Below, piece after piece: positions 36,941 through 45,522 of a DNA stretch of 52,714 nt (position 1 is its first letter; each line of letters begins with the position of its first letter). Location of the stretch: assembly GCA_020853775.1 (NCBI GenBank), contig JADYYH010000047.1:1-52714 (forward strand), read 5' to 3'. Below the pieces are notes generated by a model. It saw only the letters and a list, made by a program, of their open reading frames with translations. It had not been told where the DNA came from and made no database searches. The stretch is from Nitrospira sp. Its GTDB lineage: Bacteria; Nitrospirota; Nitrospiria; Nitrospirales; Nitrospiraceae. The translations under genes were made by a program, and so were the position numbers.

Positions 36941-37498
36941 ATGGGTGTGAAGTGGCACGGAGCAGGCCGGCGCGCGGTCGTGGTCGGGGCGCTCGTCGCA
37001 GCGACCTTCGGCTTGTTCTCAATAAGTCCGGCGGCGGAATTCAAGATGGGGGTCATCGATCCTCAAGTGGTCCTGGAAAAAAGCAAGGCCGGCAAGCGAG
37101 CGCTGGACGGGCTGCGAGAGTATGTGGCGACACGCCAGAAACTGTTGTCCCGGGACGAGGAAGAGTTGCGCAATACGGAAAAACAGCTCAAAGAGCAGGC
37201 CTCCAAATTGACCGACGCCGAAAAGAAAGAGAAGGACACCTCGTTTCGCAGCAAGATCCAGGACTACCAGAAGCGCGCGCAGGAGTTTAACCAAGAACTC
37301 CAGGGCAAGCAGAAGGAACTGGTCGACGAGTACATGAAGAAGATTGCCGCAGCCACCCAGGCAGTTGCCGACAAAGGCGGGTATCAACTCGTATTGGATA
37401 AAGGCAGCGAGCAAACGGTGAAAATCGTGATCTTCAATAAAGACACCATCGATTTGACCGAACAAGTCATCAAGGAATTCGACCGCACGAACAAGTAA
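36941..37498 (+). CDS. OmpH/Skp-family periplasmic chaperone
   Basis: 185 residues. The signal peptide runs to about residue 28 (AVVVGALVAATFGLFSISPA, cleavage before AEF). The mature start KMGVIDPQVVLEKSKAGKRA is the OmpH/Skp hallmark. It is followed by a long charged coiled coil (about 70-140: KLLSRDEEELRNTEKQLKEQ) and the closing block KGGYQLVLDKGSEQTVKIV. Skp proteins are jelly-fish-shaped trimers that hold unfolded outer-membrane proteins in the periplasm. GAAAGGAG precedes the ATG, and a consensus sigma-70 promoter lies upstream. It converges with the DUF362 gene with a 3-base gap. Confidence 0.85.
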   Translation: MGVKWHGAGRRAVVVGALVAATFGLFSISPAAEFKMGVIDPQVVLEKSKAGKRALDGLREYVATRQKLLSRDEEELRNTEKQLKEQASKLTDAEKKEKDTSFRSKIQDYQKRAQEFNQELQGKQKELVDEYMKKIAAATQAVADKGGYQLVLDKGSEQTVKIVIFNKDTIDLTEQVIKEFDRTNK

Positions 37499-37501
37499 GC
37501 C

Positions 37502-38572
37502 TCACGCATCCAGTAATTCCTGCCGAATATGCTCCACCAGCCGAAGAAACGCTGGTGGAGCCGGATCCACCGCTTCAGTGATGAGTTCAATCACGCGCCC
37601 CGATCCAACCCCTAAGCCCAAAGCCGCCGCGCGTCGGATCTGCCGTTGATCGCCAATCCGCCTCCCCTGCAGCTTCGACGACTTGCCGAACGACCGGAGC
37701 AGCGCCATGGCCGTCAGGTCCACCGCGACCCGGTCTCCGCTGCAGATCAGCACATCCGTCTTTGCGGGAGTACCTGATGTCGGGCCGCCCTCGATCATCG
37801 TGGTGGTTCCGTCGGCCACAGTCAGCGCGGGATGAACTGCAAGATTGATTTCAGCAATGCGCTCGTGCCAATCCCCGCTCCAGAATGTGACGGATGGACG
37901 GTACCGGGGGTGGACCGCCCCCACGAAATTTTTCAGACTGCAGGAAAACTCCGCAAAACGATGGGTCTTGATGACGGGCATGTTGATCACGACATCAGCG
38001 TCATACACCGGCCGGGAGAAATAGAAATGTCCGAGGGCTTTGGCATCGGACGGCTCAAGCCGCACCCAGGGTTCGTCCTCAAGCGCCAGTACCTTCGCCC
38101 CAGCCGACTCCGCCGCCGCCCGCATACCGGTGCGGGTGAGATTTGCGGATGTGGGAAGCCGTATGATTCCCGAGCCGTCGGCCACCACCACTTCCCCCGC
38201 TCCATGTGCCCTGGCCATATCAGCCATGACTTTCACCACCAGCGGATTGGTCGTCGAAGGCGGCGGCTGATCGTTCAGTACATTGGGTTTCAGCAGGACA
38301 CGAGCGCCGCGAAGGCCCAATCGATCGATTCCACCCAGGAGCTCAAGCGCACGCCGAAGCATTCGGCCGGGGTCTGTGCCATAGACGATGCCGACGAGGG
38401 AGCGGCCGTCCCGCATAAATGGATTGACAGGAATGGGCTTGGGCGAAACCAGAGGCCCCTCGGGATCGAAGAGCAGATGGCGCAGGATGGTCTGTGGCGA
38501 ACGAAGCAGCGCCGGGAGGAGAAGTAGACCAAATCCGGCATTGTTGAAGAGTTCGCGTCGTGAAAACGGCAT
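37502..38572 (-). CDS. DUF362 domain protein with twin-arginine-like N-terminus
   Basis: 356 residues. The N-terminus MPFSRRELFNNAGFGLLLLP has an SRRELF twin-arginine-like motif before a hydrophobic stretch, so Tat export or membrane anchoring is likely. The DUF362 core includes VLLKPNVLND, GEVVVADGSGI, DADVVINMPVIKTH, the CSLKNFVGAVHP block and ALTVADGTTTMIEGGPTSG. DUF362 proteins are often linked with iron-sulfur or metal chemistry but are poorly defined; no CxxC ferredoxin motif is visible here. Last gene of a radical SAM-rhodanese-DUF362 operon (3-base gap). Confidence 0.8.
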   Translation of the reverse strand: MPFSRRELFNNAGFGLLLLPALLRSPQTILRHLLFDPEGPLVSPKPIPVNPFMRDGRSLVGIVYGTDPGRMLRRALELLGGIDRLGLRGARVLLKPNVLNDQPPPSTTNPLVVKVMADMARAHGAGEVVVADGSGIIRLPTSANLTRTGMRAAAESAGAKVLALEDEPWVRLEPSDAKALGHFYFSRPVYDADVVINMPVIKTHRFAEFSCSLKNFVGAVHPRYRPSVTFWSGDWHERIAEINLAVHPALTVADGTTTMIEGGPTSGTPAKTDVLICSGDRVAVDLTAMALLRSFGKSSKLQGRRIGDQRQIRRAAALGLGVGSGRVIELITEAVDPAPPAFLRLVEHIRQELLDA

Positions 38573-38575
38573 GCG

Positions 38576-38956
38576 TTAGGGCTGCCGCCCTTTCTCGATG
38601 GGGTAGCCGGCGGCGCGCCAGGCCTTGATGCCCCCGTCCATGGAGATCACATTCGTGTATCCCATCTGGCGAAGGCTGTCGGCGGCCAATACCGACCGGT
38701 ACCCGCCTCCGCAATACAACACGATCGGTTCCTGCCTATTCGGAATCGCCGTTTCAATATCCCGCTCGATCACCCCTTTGCCGAGATGAACGGCCCCTGC
38801 AGCATGATCCTGAGCAAACTCGTCATCTTCGCGGACGTCCACGAAGTGGAAACGTTCACCGCGGTCCAGTCTCGCCTTCACGTCGCCGACGGTACATTCG
38901 CGCACGCGAGCCCGCGCGTCATCCACGACTTTTAAGAATCCCGGGTTGTGCTTCAC
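38576..38956 (-). CDS. Rhodanese-like domain protein
   Basis: 126 residues, a single rhodanese domain. VKARLDRGERFHFVDVREDD is the N-terminal CH2A-like part and PIVLYCGGGYRSVLAADSL the active-site loop with catalytic Cys. The C-terminal block reads YTNVISMDGGIKAWRAAGYP. It would transfer sulfur from thiosulfate or a persulfide to a thiol acceptor; the loop CGGGYR is typical of small single-domain enzymes. Overlaps the radical SAM gene by 4 bases and is followed 3 bases later by DUF362. Confidence 0.88.
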   Translation of the reverse strand: MKHNPGFLKVVDDARARVRECTVGDVKARLDRGERFHFVDVREDDEFAQDHAAGAVHLGKGVIERDIETAIPNRQEPIVLYCGGGYRSVLAADSLRQMGYTNVISMDGGIKAWRAAGYPIEKGRQP

Positions 38957-39987
38957 AGCGACTCCTCCTCACAAAACAACGACTGCTGCGTCGTGGGGCG
39001 TCGAAATGTCTGAGGAACGCGCAACTCATCCGACTCAAAGCCGGCACGCCTGCGCCCTAACTCAAATAACTGCTCGACGCAGCGCCAATAGGCCCCCGCG
39101 CCATGATGCCGGCTGAAAAACTCGGCGTCACTCAAGGCTCCTCCACGAACCTCCCGGATGCGATGCAGGATTTTCGACATCCGATCGGGAAAGGCTTCTC
39201 GCAGACGCTCAACGAACACCTGCTCGACGTGTCCCGGCAAACGAAGCAAACTCCCGGTCGCAGAGACGGCTCCCGCCTGCTTGGCACGAGACAATATTTC
39301 AGGAATGGCCTCTTCATTCAACCCTGGAATGATGGGCGCCACAGAAATTCCGGTCGGAATCCCTGCTTGGGAGAGCACACGCATCGCCTCAAAGCGCGCA
39401 CTGATGGCAGGCGCTTGCGGCTCCACCAATCGCGCGGTTTCATCCTCTGCGAAAGCGATACTGAAGTAGACGCGAATCCACGCCTGTTCGTGCAATTGGG
39501 TCAACAGATCCAAGTCACGTGCCGGAATGACGCCTTTCGTGATGATGCCCACCGGATTCCGGTATTCGGCGCAGACTTCAAGACAGGCTCTCGTCAAGCC
39601 GAGCGAGGCCTCGACTGGTTGATAGCAATCGGTATTCCCAGAAAACACCACTAGCTCGCCTGTCCAGGACGGCTTCTCGAACGACGCTCGCAGCAAGGTT
39701 GCCGCGCGGCGTTTCAGCACGATCTTCGACTCGAAATCAGTTCCGGCTCCGAATCCCCAATACTCATGGGACGGACGCGCGTAACAATAGGCACAGGCAT
39801 GAAAACAACCCCGGTAGGGATTGACGCTCCATTTAAACGGGAGGTCCGGGCTGTCATTCTGGCTAAGAATCTGCTGTGTATTGTCCTCGAACAGTTGGAT
39901 ACGGGCGCGCAGCGATGGCTCAAGCGCTTCGCGCTGAAGTGGTTCGAATCGATTGGGAGGATTAGAGATACGCTTCACAACGACCAT
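38953..39987 (-). CDS. PA0069-type radical SAM protein
   Basis: 344 residues from ATG 39987; an upstream in-frame TTG at 40014 is less likely. The radical SAM cluster motif is NPYRGCFHACAYCYAR (CxxxCxxC), binding a [4Fe-4S] cluster that cleaves SAM. WGFGAGTDFESKIVLKR and FSGNTDCYQPVEASLGLTR are typical of the SplB-like PA0069 family. The substrate is unknown. First gene of a minus-strand operon with the rhodanese (4-base overlap) and DUF362 genes, a setting that hints at sulfur or metal-cofactor chemistry (inference). A weak GGGGCGG lies before the ATG. Confidence 0.85.
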   Translation of the reverse strand: MVVVKRISNPPNRFEPLQREALEPSLRARIQLFEDNTQQILSQNDSPDLPFKWSVNPYRGCFHACAYCYARPSHEYWGFGAGTDFESKIVLKRRAATLLRASFEKPSWTGELVVFSGNTDCYQPVEASLGLTRACLEVCAEYRNPVGIITKGVIPARDLDLLTQLHEQAWIRVYFSIAFAEDETARLVEPQAPAISARFEAMRVLSQAGIPTGISVAPIIPGLNEEAIPEILSRAKQAGAVSATGSLLRLPGHVEQVFVERLREAFPDRMSKILHRIREVRGGALSDAEFFSRHHGAGAYWRCVEQLFELGRRRAGFESDELRVPQTFRRPTTQQSLFCEEESL

Positions 39988-40060
39988 GGTGCCGCCCCAA
40001 CTGCGCGTTGTCAATCACGCCCAGCACGCCTTCTGTCGCCTTGCAGAGGGGGCTGTTTCA

Positions 40061-40089
40061 TTGACTACGCGGGCATCGGGTGTTAAATT
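40061..40089 (+). promoter_or_regulatory. Sigma-70 promoter of serS
   Basis: TTGACT at 40061-40066 and TAAATT at 40084-40089, 17 bases apart. Start expected near 40096, about 18 bases before the ATG of serS. Confidence 0.6.
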
Positions 40090-40113
40090 TCTGGCCGCTT
40101 CAAAGGAGAGGGT

Positions 40114-41403
40114 ATGTACGATCTGCGGGTATTGCGGGACAATCTGGACGGACTCCGTGACCAGTTAGGGCCACGAGGGAAGGACGTCGCTTGGGAAGAT
40201 TTGAGAACACTCACCGAAGATCGTCGTACCCAGACGATTCACGTTGAAGAACTTCGGCATCAGCTCAGAAAGGGCTCCGAGGAAGTCGCCCGCCTAAAAC
40301 GAGAAAAGCAGCCTGCCGAAGAAGCCATGTCGGCGATGAAGGCCGTAGGAGAAACCATCAAGGGCCATGAAGACCGCCTGCGGGTGATCGAAGAACAGCT
40401 CGCCCATATTGCGCTGCGCATTCCCAATCTGCCCCATGCCTCTGTGCCAGACGGCCATGACGCCGCGGGCAATGTGGAAGTCCGTCGATGGGGCGCGCCG
40501 CCGCAACTCTCGGCGCCAGCCCAATCGCATTGGGATCTCGGGGAATCATTAGGCGTTCTCGATTTCGACCGCGCGGTGCGCATGGCCAAAGCTCGCTTTG
40601 CCGTCCTGACCGGCCTTGGAGCTCGTCTCGAGCGGGCGCTCATCAACTATATGCTCGACATGCATACCACGCAGCACGGCTATCGCGAAGTGATGCCGCC
40701 GCTCATGGTCAATCGCGCGGCGATGACCGGGACTGGTCAATTGCCCAAATTCGAAGAAGACTTGTTCCAGATGCGCGACGAGGAGCTGTTCTTGATCCCG
40801 ACGGCAGAAGTGCCCGTCACCAATCTGCATCGTGAAGAAATCCTACCGGAAGAGACCTTGCCGATTCGGTATACCGCCTATACGCCCTGCTTCAGACGCG
40901 AAGCCGGTTCCTACGGCAAAGACACGCGCGGCCTCATTCGCCTTCATCAATTCAACAAAGTGGAACTCGTCGCCTTCGCCAAGGCCGAATACTCCTACGA
41001 CGAATTGGAGCGCCTGACGTCTCATGCCGAAGCGGTGCTTCAAGGGCTGGGCCTGCACTATCGAGTCATCACGCTCTGCAAAGGCGACATGGGATTTTCT
41101 TCAGCGAAGACCTATGACATTGAGGTATGGTTGCCGTCGCAACAGACGTTTCGAGAAATCTCGTCCTGTAGCAACTTCGAAGCGTTTCAAGCAAGGCGGG
41201 CCAACATTCGTTGCCGTCCGAAGGCGGGAAAAAAAGAATCCAAACCTGAATTCGTGCATACGTTAAACGGATCGGGCCTGGCCGTCGGCAGGACGTTGGT
41301 TGCCATTCTCGAGAATTACCAGCAGCCGGACGGGTCCGTGGCTATTCCGGCAGTGTTACAGCCCTATATGGGTGGGATTCAGACCATAGCGCGATCATCA
41401 TAA
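40114..41403 (+). CDS. serS: Seryl-tRNA synthetase
   Basis: 429 residues, the standard length. The N-terminal coiled-coil arm that grips tRNA-Ser spans about 30-110 ([20 protein letters not shown]). Class II motif 2 is [19 protein letters not shown] followed by LHQFNKVE, and motif 3 is [19 protein letters not shown]. It attaches serine to tRNA-Ser, and a tRNA-Ser(UGA) gene follows 22 bases later. AAAGGAG lies before the ATG. Some in-frame internal ATGs exist, but the [10 protein letters not shown] opening is conserved. Confidence 0.96.
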   Translation: MYDLRVLRDNLDGLRDQLGPRGKDVAWEDLRTLTEDRRTQTIHVEELRHQLRKGSEEVARLKREKQPAEEAMSAMKAVGETIKGHEDRLRVIEEQLAHIALRIPNLPHASVPDGHDAAGNVEVRRWGAPPQLSAPAQSHWDLGESLGVLDFDRAVRMAKARFAVLTGLGARLERALINYMLDMHTTQHGYREVMPPLMVNRAAMTGTGQLPKFEEDLFQMRDEELFLIPTAEVPVTNLHREEILPEETLPIRYTAYTPCFRREAGSYGKDTRGLIRLHQFNKVELVAFAKAEYSYDELERLTSHAEAVLQGLGLHYRVITLCKGDMGFSSAKTYDIEVWLPSQQTFREISSCSNFEAFQARRANIRCRPKAGKKESKPEFVHTLNGSGLAVGRTLVAILENYQQPDGSVAIPAVLQPYMGGIQTIARSS

Positions 41404-41425
41404 AGAACGTGTCCCGGCCTGGTGT

Positions 41426-41515
41426 GGAGGGGTGACGGAGTGGCCGAACGTGCCGGTCTTGAAAACCGGAGATGGGGTAACCTATCCGCGAGTTCAAATC
41501 TCGCCCCCTCCGCCA
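41426..41515 (+). tRNA. tRNA-Ser (anticodon UGA)
   Basis: A 90-base cloverleaf with the 7-bp acceptor stem GGAGGGG/CCCCTCC, discriminator G and encoded CCA. The anticodon stem CCGGT/ACCGG encloses loop CTTGAAA, giving anticodon TGA. The long variable arm (gatggggtaacctatc) is typical of tRNA-Ser. Lies just after serS. Confidence 0.95.
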
Positions 41516-41574
41516 ATATTTTCAAGCAATTCAGGAGTGCTTTGCCACATTCTTGCGGCTGTACTGTGGCTAAG

Positions 41575-41582
41575 GCCGAACT
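41575..41582. repeat. IS66 element left target-site duplication
   Basis: GCCGAACT directly before the left inverted repeat; identical to the 8 bases at 44552-44559. IS66-family elements make 8-bp duplications. Confidence 0.9.
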
Positions 41583-41612
41583 GTAAGCGTACGGTCGCAG
41601 CCGTCTTGACGC

Positions 41613-42197
41613 TCAGGATTTGATACGCTGGAGGCGCTGGTTGGTGCGTTCGATGTCGAAGGCTGTGGGATTAAAGCGGCCGCCGCACCACCGGAGCATG
41701 TCATCGTGCTCAGGGTGAGTTGGGTCCGAGATGGCTTCGAGGAAATCGACATAGCCCGGTGGTCCGCCGACATCCTCGGGCGGACAGGCGTTGGCGCCAG
41801 CCACACAAAGTGGGGTGCGGGGATAGGTCTCGAGAGGAAGGGACTTCTCCACCTTGACCCGATGCTCCCAGCCGTCGCCGAAATCGTAGACGTAGCAAAA
41901 GGATTGGGCATTGGCCAGGCTCATCGTCAGCGTGATGCGTTTCTCCGGGATCACCGCCTGGCCCATGCCCCAGTCCGGATCGGGAATGCCGTAGCGGCTG
42001 CCTCCGATCTCGAACTCGTGCAGGTGGCTGTCCGTCAAGCCCATCGCCGCCTGGATCACGTGGTGCAGCTTGGCCAGCATCATGGTGTCCGGCACCACGA
42101 CCCGCCGCCAGATGGCCGGCTTGAGCCCGACCAGTTCAATGCGCAGCTGAAGCAAGCTCGTGGGGCGGGCGCCCAGCACATGGACGCGCTTTGCCAT
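41613..42197 (-). CDS. pRiA4b ORF-3-like protein, passenger in the IS66 element
   Basis: 194 residues of the plasmid pRiA4b ORF-3 family: LLQLRIELVGLKPAIWRRVV, then LHHVIQAAMGLTDSHLHEFE, YVYDFGDGWEHRVKVEK and CVAGANACPPEDVGGPPGY are its typical blocks. The function of the family is unknown; it is common on mobile DNA. The ATG at 42197 is directly adjacent to the tnpC stop at 42198, and the gene ends 2 bases inside the left inverted repeat, so it is carried within the element. It may help transposition or be cargo. Confidence 0.85.
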   Translation of the reverse strand: MAKRVHVLGARPTSLLQLRIELVGLKPAIWRRVVVPDTMMLAKLHHVIQAAMGLTDSHLHEFEIGGSRYGIPDPDWGMGQAVIPEKRITLTMSLANAQSFCYVYDFGDGWEHRVKVEKSLPLETYPRTPLCVAGANACPPEDVGGPPGYVDFLEAISDPTHPEHDDMLRWCGGRFNPTAFDIERTNQRLQRIKS

Positions 42198-43706
42198 CTA
42201 AGCTGCCCGCCGCGGTTCGGTACCCGCATCAATGGCCATATTCCACGGCAACAACTCATCGATGCGGTTGATTGGATGCTCGGCGATACGACCCAGGTCG
42301 TGGCGCAGGTAGGCTTCGGGATCGAGGCCATTGAACTTCGCTGTGCCGATCAAGCTGTAGAGGGCGGCAGCCCGCTCGCCGCCAGCATCTGAGCCGGCGA
42401 AGAGATAGTTCTTGCGGCCAATGGCCACGGCACGCAGCGCCCGCTCCGCGGCGTTGTTGTCGATCTCGATACGCCCGTCGGCAACATAACGGATGAGCGT
42501 CGCCCAGCGCGTCGTGGCATAGCGGATCGCTTCGGCCCATGCCGATTTCTGTGAGATTCTGCGCAACGTATCGTCCAGCCACCCGCGCAAGGCGACGAGC
42601 AGCGGGCCAACCCGCGCCTGGCGCACCTGCCACCGCGGAGTTTGGGCGGCTGACCACGAATGTCGTCCTCGACCACATAGAGTGCGCCCATGCGCGCCAA
42701 GGCGTCGGCCGCCAGCGGGGAGCTGTGCGCCTGGTGGATGTCGTAGAACTTGCGCCGCACATGCGCACAACAGGCCGCTTCCCAAATTCGCCCCCCCGGC
42801 ATAGAGCGCGCCGAATCCGGCGTAGGCATCGGCCTGGAGGATGGCGGCGAATGATGTTAGATGCCGCTGCGGATGTTCGCCGCGGCGATTCGGCGAGTAG
42901 GCGAACCACACGGCCGGCGGTGCAACGGCTGCCGCAGGCCGATCATCGCGCACATAGGTCCACAGTCGCCCGGTCTTGGTCGTGCCGCTGCCGGGTGCGA
43001 GCACCGGGACTGGGGTGTCGTCAGCGTGGACCTTGTCGCCGGCCAGGACGTCACGCCGTACGGCTTCAACCAGCGGCGAGAGCAGCCCCGTGCATTGACC
43101 GACCCATTCGGCGAGCGTGGAGCGCGTCAGCTCCACGCCTTCGCGCGCATAGATGTCGCTTTGCCGGTAGAGCGGTAGATGGTCGCAGTATTTGGCGGCG
43201 AGCACAAGCGCGCGCAGCCCCGGGCCGGCCAGGCCGCGCTGAATCGGCCGGTCGGCGGCCTGTGCTTGGACGATGGCATCGCAGCGGGCGCAGGCGAGTT
43301 TGGGGCGAATCTGACGTATCACCTTGAAGCGGGCCGGAACGTATTCGAGCCTCTCGGCCACATCCTCGCCCAACTTCTTCAAGGCACCACCGCAGTCGGG
43401 GCAACAGGCATGTGCCGGCTCCAGCACGACCTCCTCGCGCGGCAAGGGCTTGCGGATGGGCTTGTCCGCTTTGGTGGACGGTGTGGCCGTTCCTGCAGGC
43501 ACGGCACACGGCGCGTTGGCCATTTCCAGTTCTTCGAGCACCAGTCCGAGCTGCCCGAGCATGGCGGACATCTGTTCGGAGCGGCGTCCGAACTGCATGC
43601 GGCGCAGCTTGGCGATGACGAGCGTGAGATGTTCGATCTGCGCGTGCTGCGCCAGCACCAGCGCCCGCAGGGCATCGAGGTCGGTGGGCAGTGCGGCGTA
43701 GGGCAT
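42198..43706 (-). pseudogene. tnpC: IS66 transposase TnpC with two compensating frameshifts
   Basis: 502 codons without a stop. The N-terminal leucine-rich coiled coil, the CCPDCGG zinc motif and the first catalytic region (VHADDTPVPV) are intact, and the end (GRIEIDNNAAERALRAVAIG) holds the catalytic Glu. In between, after LQADAYAGFGALYAGG, the frame shifts at a run of seven C (42791-42797) and returns near 42630-42645. The expected IS66 sequence (RIWEAACCAHVRRKFYDIHQ through VEDDIRGQPPKLRG) lies in another frame. About 50 residues of the catalytic core are therefore replaced, so activity is doubtful unless this is a sequencing artefact. Confidence 0.75.
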
Positions 43707-43745
43707 GGGTGGAATCTACACGATTCCGGGCGCTGTGACCAGGGA

Positions 43746-44093
43746 TCAGGTCGCCCATTCGGGACGGCTCGTCCACTGCGGCCGCCGCCAGTCGATGCCT
43801 TCGAGCAGCATCGACAGTTGCGCGGCACTCAGATGTACCGTCCCGCGCTCGGCCTGTGGCCAGACGAAGCGGTCGCGTTCCAGGCGCTTGGCGAACAGGC
43901 ACAGACCGTCGCCACTCCACCACAGCAGCTTCACCAGATCGCCGCGCCGGCCTCGGAACACGAAGAGGTGGCCACTGAATGGATCCCCTGCCAGTTGTTC
44001 CTGAACCAGGGCCGACAGGCCGTCGAAGCCGCGGCGCATGTCGGTTGCGCCAGCGGCAAGCCATATGCGCGTGCCGGCTGGCAGTCCGATCAT
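43746..44093 (-). CDS. tnpB: IS66 accessory protein TnpB
   Basis: 115 residues with the IS66 Orf2 (TnpB) hallmarks: IWLAAGATDMRRGFDGLSAL, then GHLFVFRGRRGDLVKLLWW and GLCLFAKRLERDRFVWP. Needed with TnpA and TnpC for IS66 transposition; its biochemical role is unclear. Overlaps tnpA by 4 bases and lies 39 bases before tnpC. Appears intact. Confidence 0.93.
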   Translation of the reverse strand: MIGLPAGTRIWLAAGATDMRRGFDGLSALVQEQLAGDPFSGHLFVFRGRRGDLVKLLWWSGDGLCLFAKRLERDRFVWPQAERGTVHLSAAQLSMLLEGIDWRRPQWTSRPEWAT

Positions 44094-44488
44094 CGTAGGG
44101 CCTCCAGCACCATATGCAAGGTCTCGACATCGACCCGGCCATGCAGTCGCAGCCGGGCAGCCGGTAGGTCTATCTCGATGTGGTCGCGCGAGATTGCTGC
44201 AACTTCACTCCTCGCCAGCTTGAGCGCTGGCTCGGCGCGTACCGACACGGGCAGCAGGGCCGTGCCCGGCTTGCCGTATTCGCCGGAACGGTACTTCGCA
44301 ATCCATTTGCGCACCAGGTTGGCATTCGCTCCGTGCTCCAGCGCAACCCGCGCCACCGAGGCGCCGGGCTTCAGACACTGTTCAACGATCCGCAGCTTCT
44401 CTGCCAGGGTGCGCCGTCGATACGGCCCCCGTCCCGGTCGGTTCTCCCTCTCAAGCCTGTACTCAACGCCTATGGTGGCCACCCTCAA
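44090..44488 (-). CDS. tnpA: IS66 accessory protein TnpA
   Basis: Up to 132 residues. The start codon is not ATG (TTG at 44488 or GTG at 44482). A helix-turn-helix region is visible (RRTLAEKLRIVEQCLKPGAS then VARVALEHGANANLVRKWI), as in IS3/IS66 OrfA proteins. The C-terminus (IEIDLPAARLRLHGRVD) matches IS66 TnpA. First gene of the element's operon. Two copies of the palindrome GGTGGCCACC lie across its start and could be an autoregulatory operator. Confidence 0.88.
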   Translation of the reverse strand: MRVATIGVEYRLERENRPGRGPYRRRTLAEKLRIVEQCLKPGASVARVALEHGANANLVRKWIAKYRSGEYGKPGTALLPVSVRAEPALKLARSEVAAISRDHIEIDLPAARLRLHGRVDVETLHMVLEALR

Positions 44489-44502
44489 TTCGGGTGGCCA
44501 CC
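44474..44502. promoter_or_regulatory. Tandem palindromes at the tnpA start
   Basis: GGTGGCCACC occurs at 44474-44483 and again at 44493-44502. Each is a perfect 10-base palindrome, 19 bases apart centre to centre, about two helical turns. They straddle the tnpA start inside the element, a plausible repressor site (inference). Confidence 0.4.
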
Positions 44503-44551
44503 TTCGCCAATCTTCACAAATCCATCAAGACGGCCGTCGCCGGACGCTCAC

Positions 44552-44559
44552 GCCGAACT
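44552..44559. repeat. IS66 element right target-site duplication
   Basis: GCCGAACT directly after the right inverted repeat, matching 41575-41582 exactly. Confidence 0.9.
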
Positions 44560-45268
44560 GAGCACCATTGATTTTGGTGCCTTGCCTTCCCGACTTTGAG
44601 TAGAGATCGATAACGATGGCCGGTGATGTTCTATATCACCACCATTCTGCTGCTCCCCCGACGAAGAATCTTGTCCGCTTACCCTCAAGCTATTGTGCCA
44701 CTCAAGCAGCTTGATCAAATCCTCTACATCAAATCCGACCGCTATCCCTCCATACGTCCTTGGGATCATCGAGGGCCCATTTGCTTACCTTATTTCCTCC
44801 CCTTCGGCTTCGAGACGTTTCTCCGAACAACTACGCACTTGCGTGACTAGGCTGCCGCGTGGTTGACTAAAAAAGGGTGAGGGTCTCTGCCTTGGTAGTG
44901 CCCACCCAGGGCGGGAAGAGGTCTCGGCATCCTCCTGGCGAGATCTGCCTTCACCCCCAAACCTCAACCATCAGATCATCTTCGTCAATCCGTGCGGCAT
45001 CCCCCGCCTCAGCGCCTTGCGCAAAAAAATAAAACTTTTAGATAATATTTATATCGTAACTGATTGGCACAGAATAATTTTCTAAATTCGCACAAACAAA
45101 TTCTTTCTAAGAGATTCCGCTCATCCCACCTCCCCCTCTTTTGCTCCATTCCCCTCCCCTCCTCCACGGTATTCTCACCCTCCTACTTGCTCGGTATTGT
45201 TGAGCATGTGCACGTCACCCGTCGGCCGCCACAGCATCGCAATTCCGTCCCATTTCACCGGAGGTCTT
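44560..45268. other. About 700 bases without a convincing gene, including an AT-rich patch
   Basis: A 74-codon minus frame (44548-44769) reads up to the IS66 insertion. If the element is removed, it would continue into the tRNA-Ser flank. It has no recognised family. Positions about 45020-45115 are strikingly AT-rich (runs such as taaaacttttagataatat) in a GC-rich genome, suggesting foreign DNA or a strong promoter zone for the next gene. Nothing else is supported. Confidence 0.45.
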
Positions 45269-45469
45269 ATGCACAAACAAGTTGGAAGGATCGGATCGGT
45301 GCGCCGAGAACTTCACGGGAAGGCCTGTCCCTTTTGCGGAGGACGGAAGTATCAACTGGTGCTTCGAGCCCACACGCTCCCTTCTACGGATGGCCTCTTC
45401 GCTCGCTGCAGCCAATGCCAGAGAACCAAAGAAGTTGATGAAGACCTCGGCCGCATCCTGTGGATGTAG
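45269..45469 (+). CDS. Small zinc-ribbon protein, unknown function
   Basis: 66 residues from ATG 45269, with GGAGG five bases upstream. Two CxxC pairs, ACPFCGG and ARCSQCQ, about 30 residues apart form a probable zinc ribbon. The rest (KYQLVLRAHTLPSTDGLF) is unremarkable. No family name recognised. Lies in the accessory stretch between the IS66 element and tRNA-Ser(GCU). Confidence 0.6.
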   Translation: MHKQVGRIGSVRRELHGKACPFCGGRKYQLVLRAHTLPSTDGLFARCSQCQRTKEVDEDLGRILWM

Positions 45470-45522
45470 CAAGCAGAACATTCAATCGTCCGATGCCCAT
45501 CATGCCTGAAGCACGAGGATCC

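Larger units (their letters stand above)
41583..44551 (-). mobile_element. Complete IS66-family insertion sequence with passenger gene
   Basis: 2969 bases bounded by 29-base terminal inverted repeats (41583-41611 and 44523-44551) that match in 22 of 29 positions; the outer ends read GTAAGCGT and GTGAGCGT. An exact 8-bp direct duplication (GCCGAACT) flanks it. It carries tnpA, tnpB and tnpC on the minus strand, then a pRiA4b ORF-3-like gene before the left end. The identical duplication implies insertion without later rearrangement. Confidence 0.92.

Noticed and set aside
43179..44561. 460-codon plus-strand frame across IS66
   Set aside because: Antisense to tnpC, tnpB and tnpA, which match IS66 proteins.
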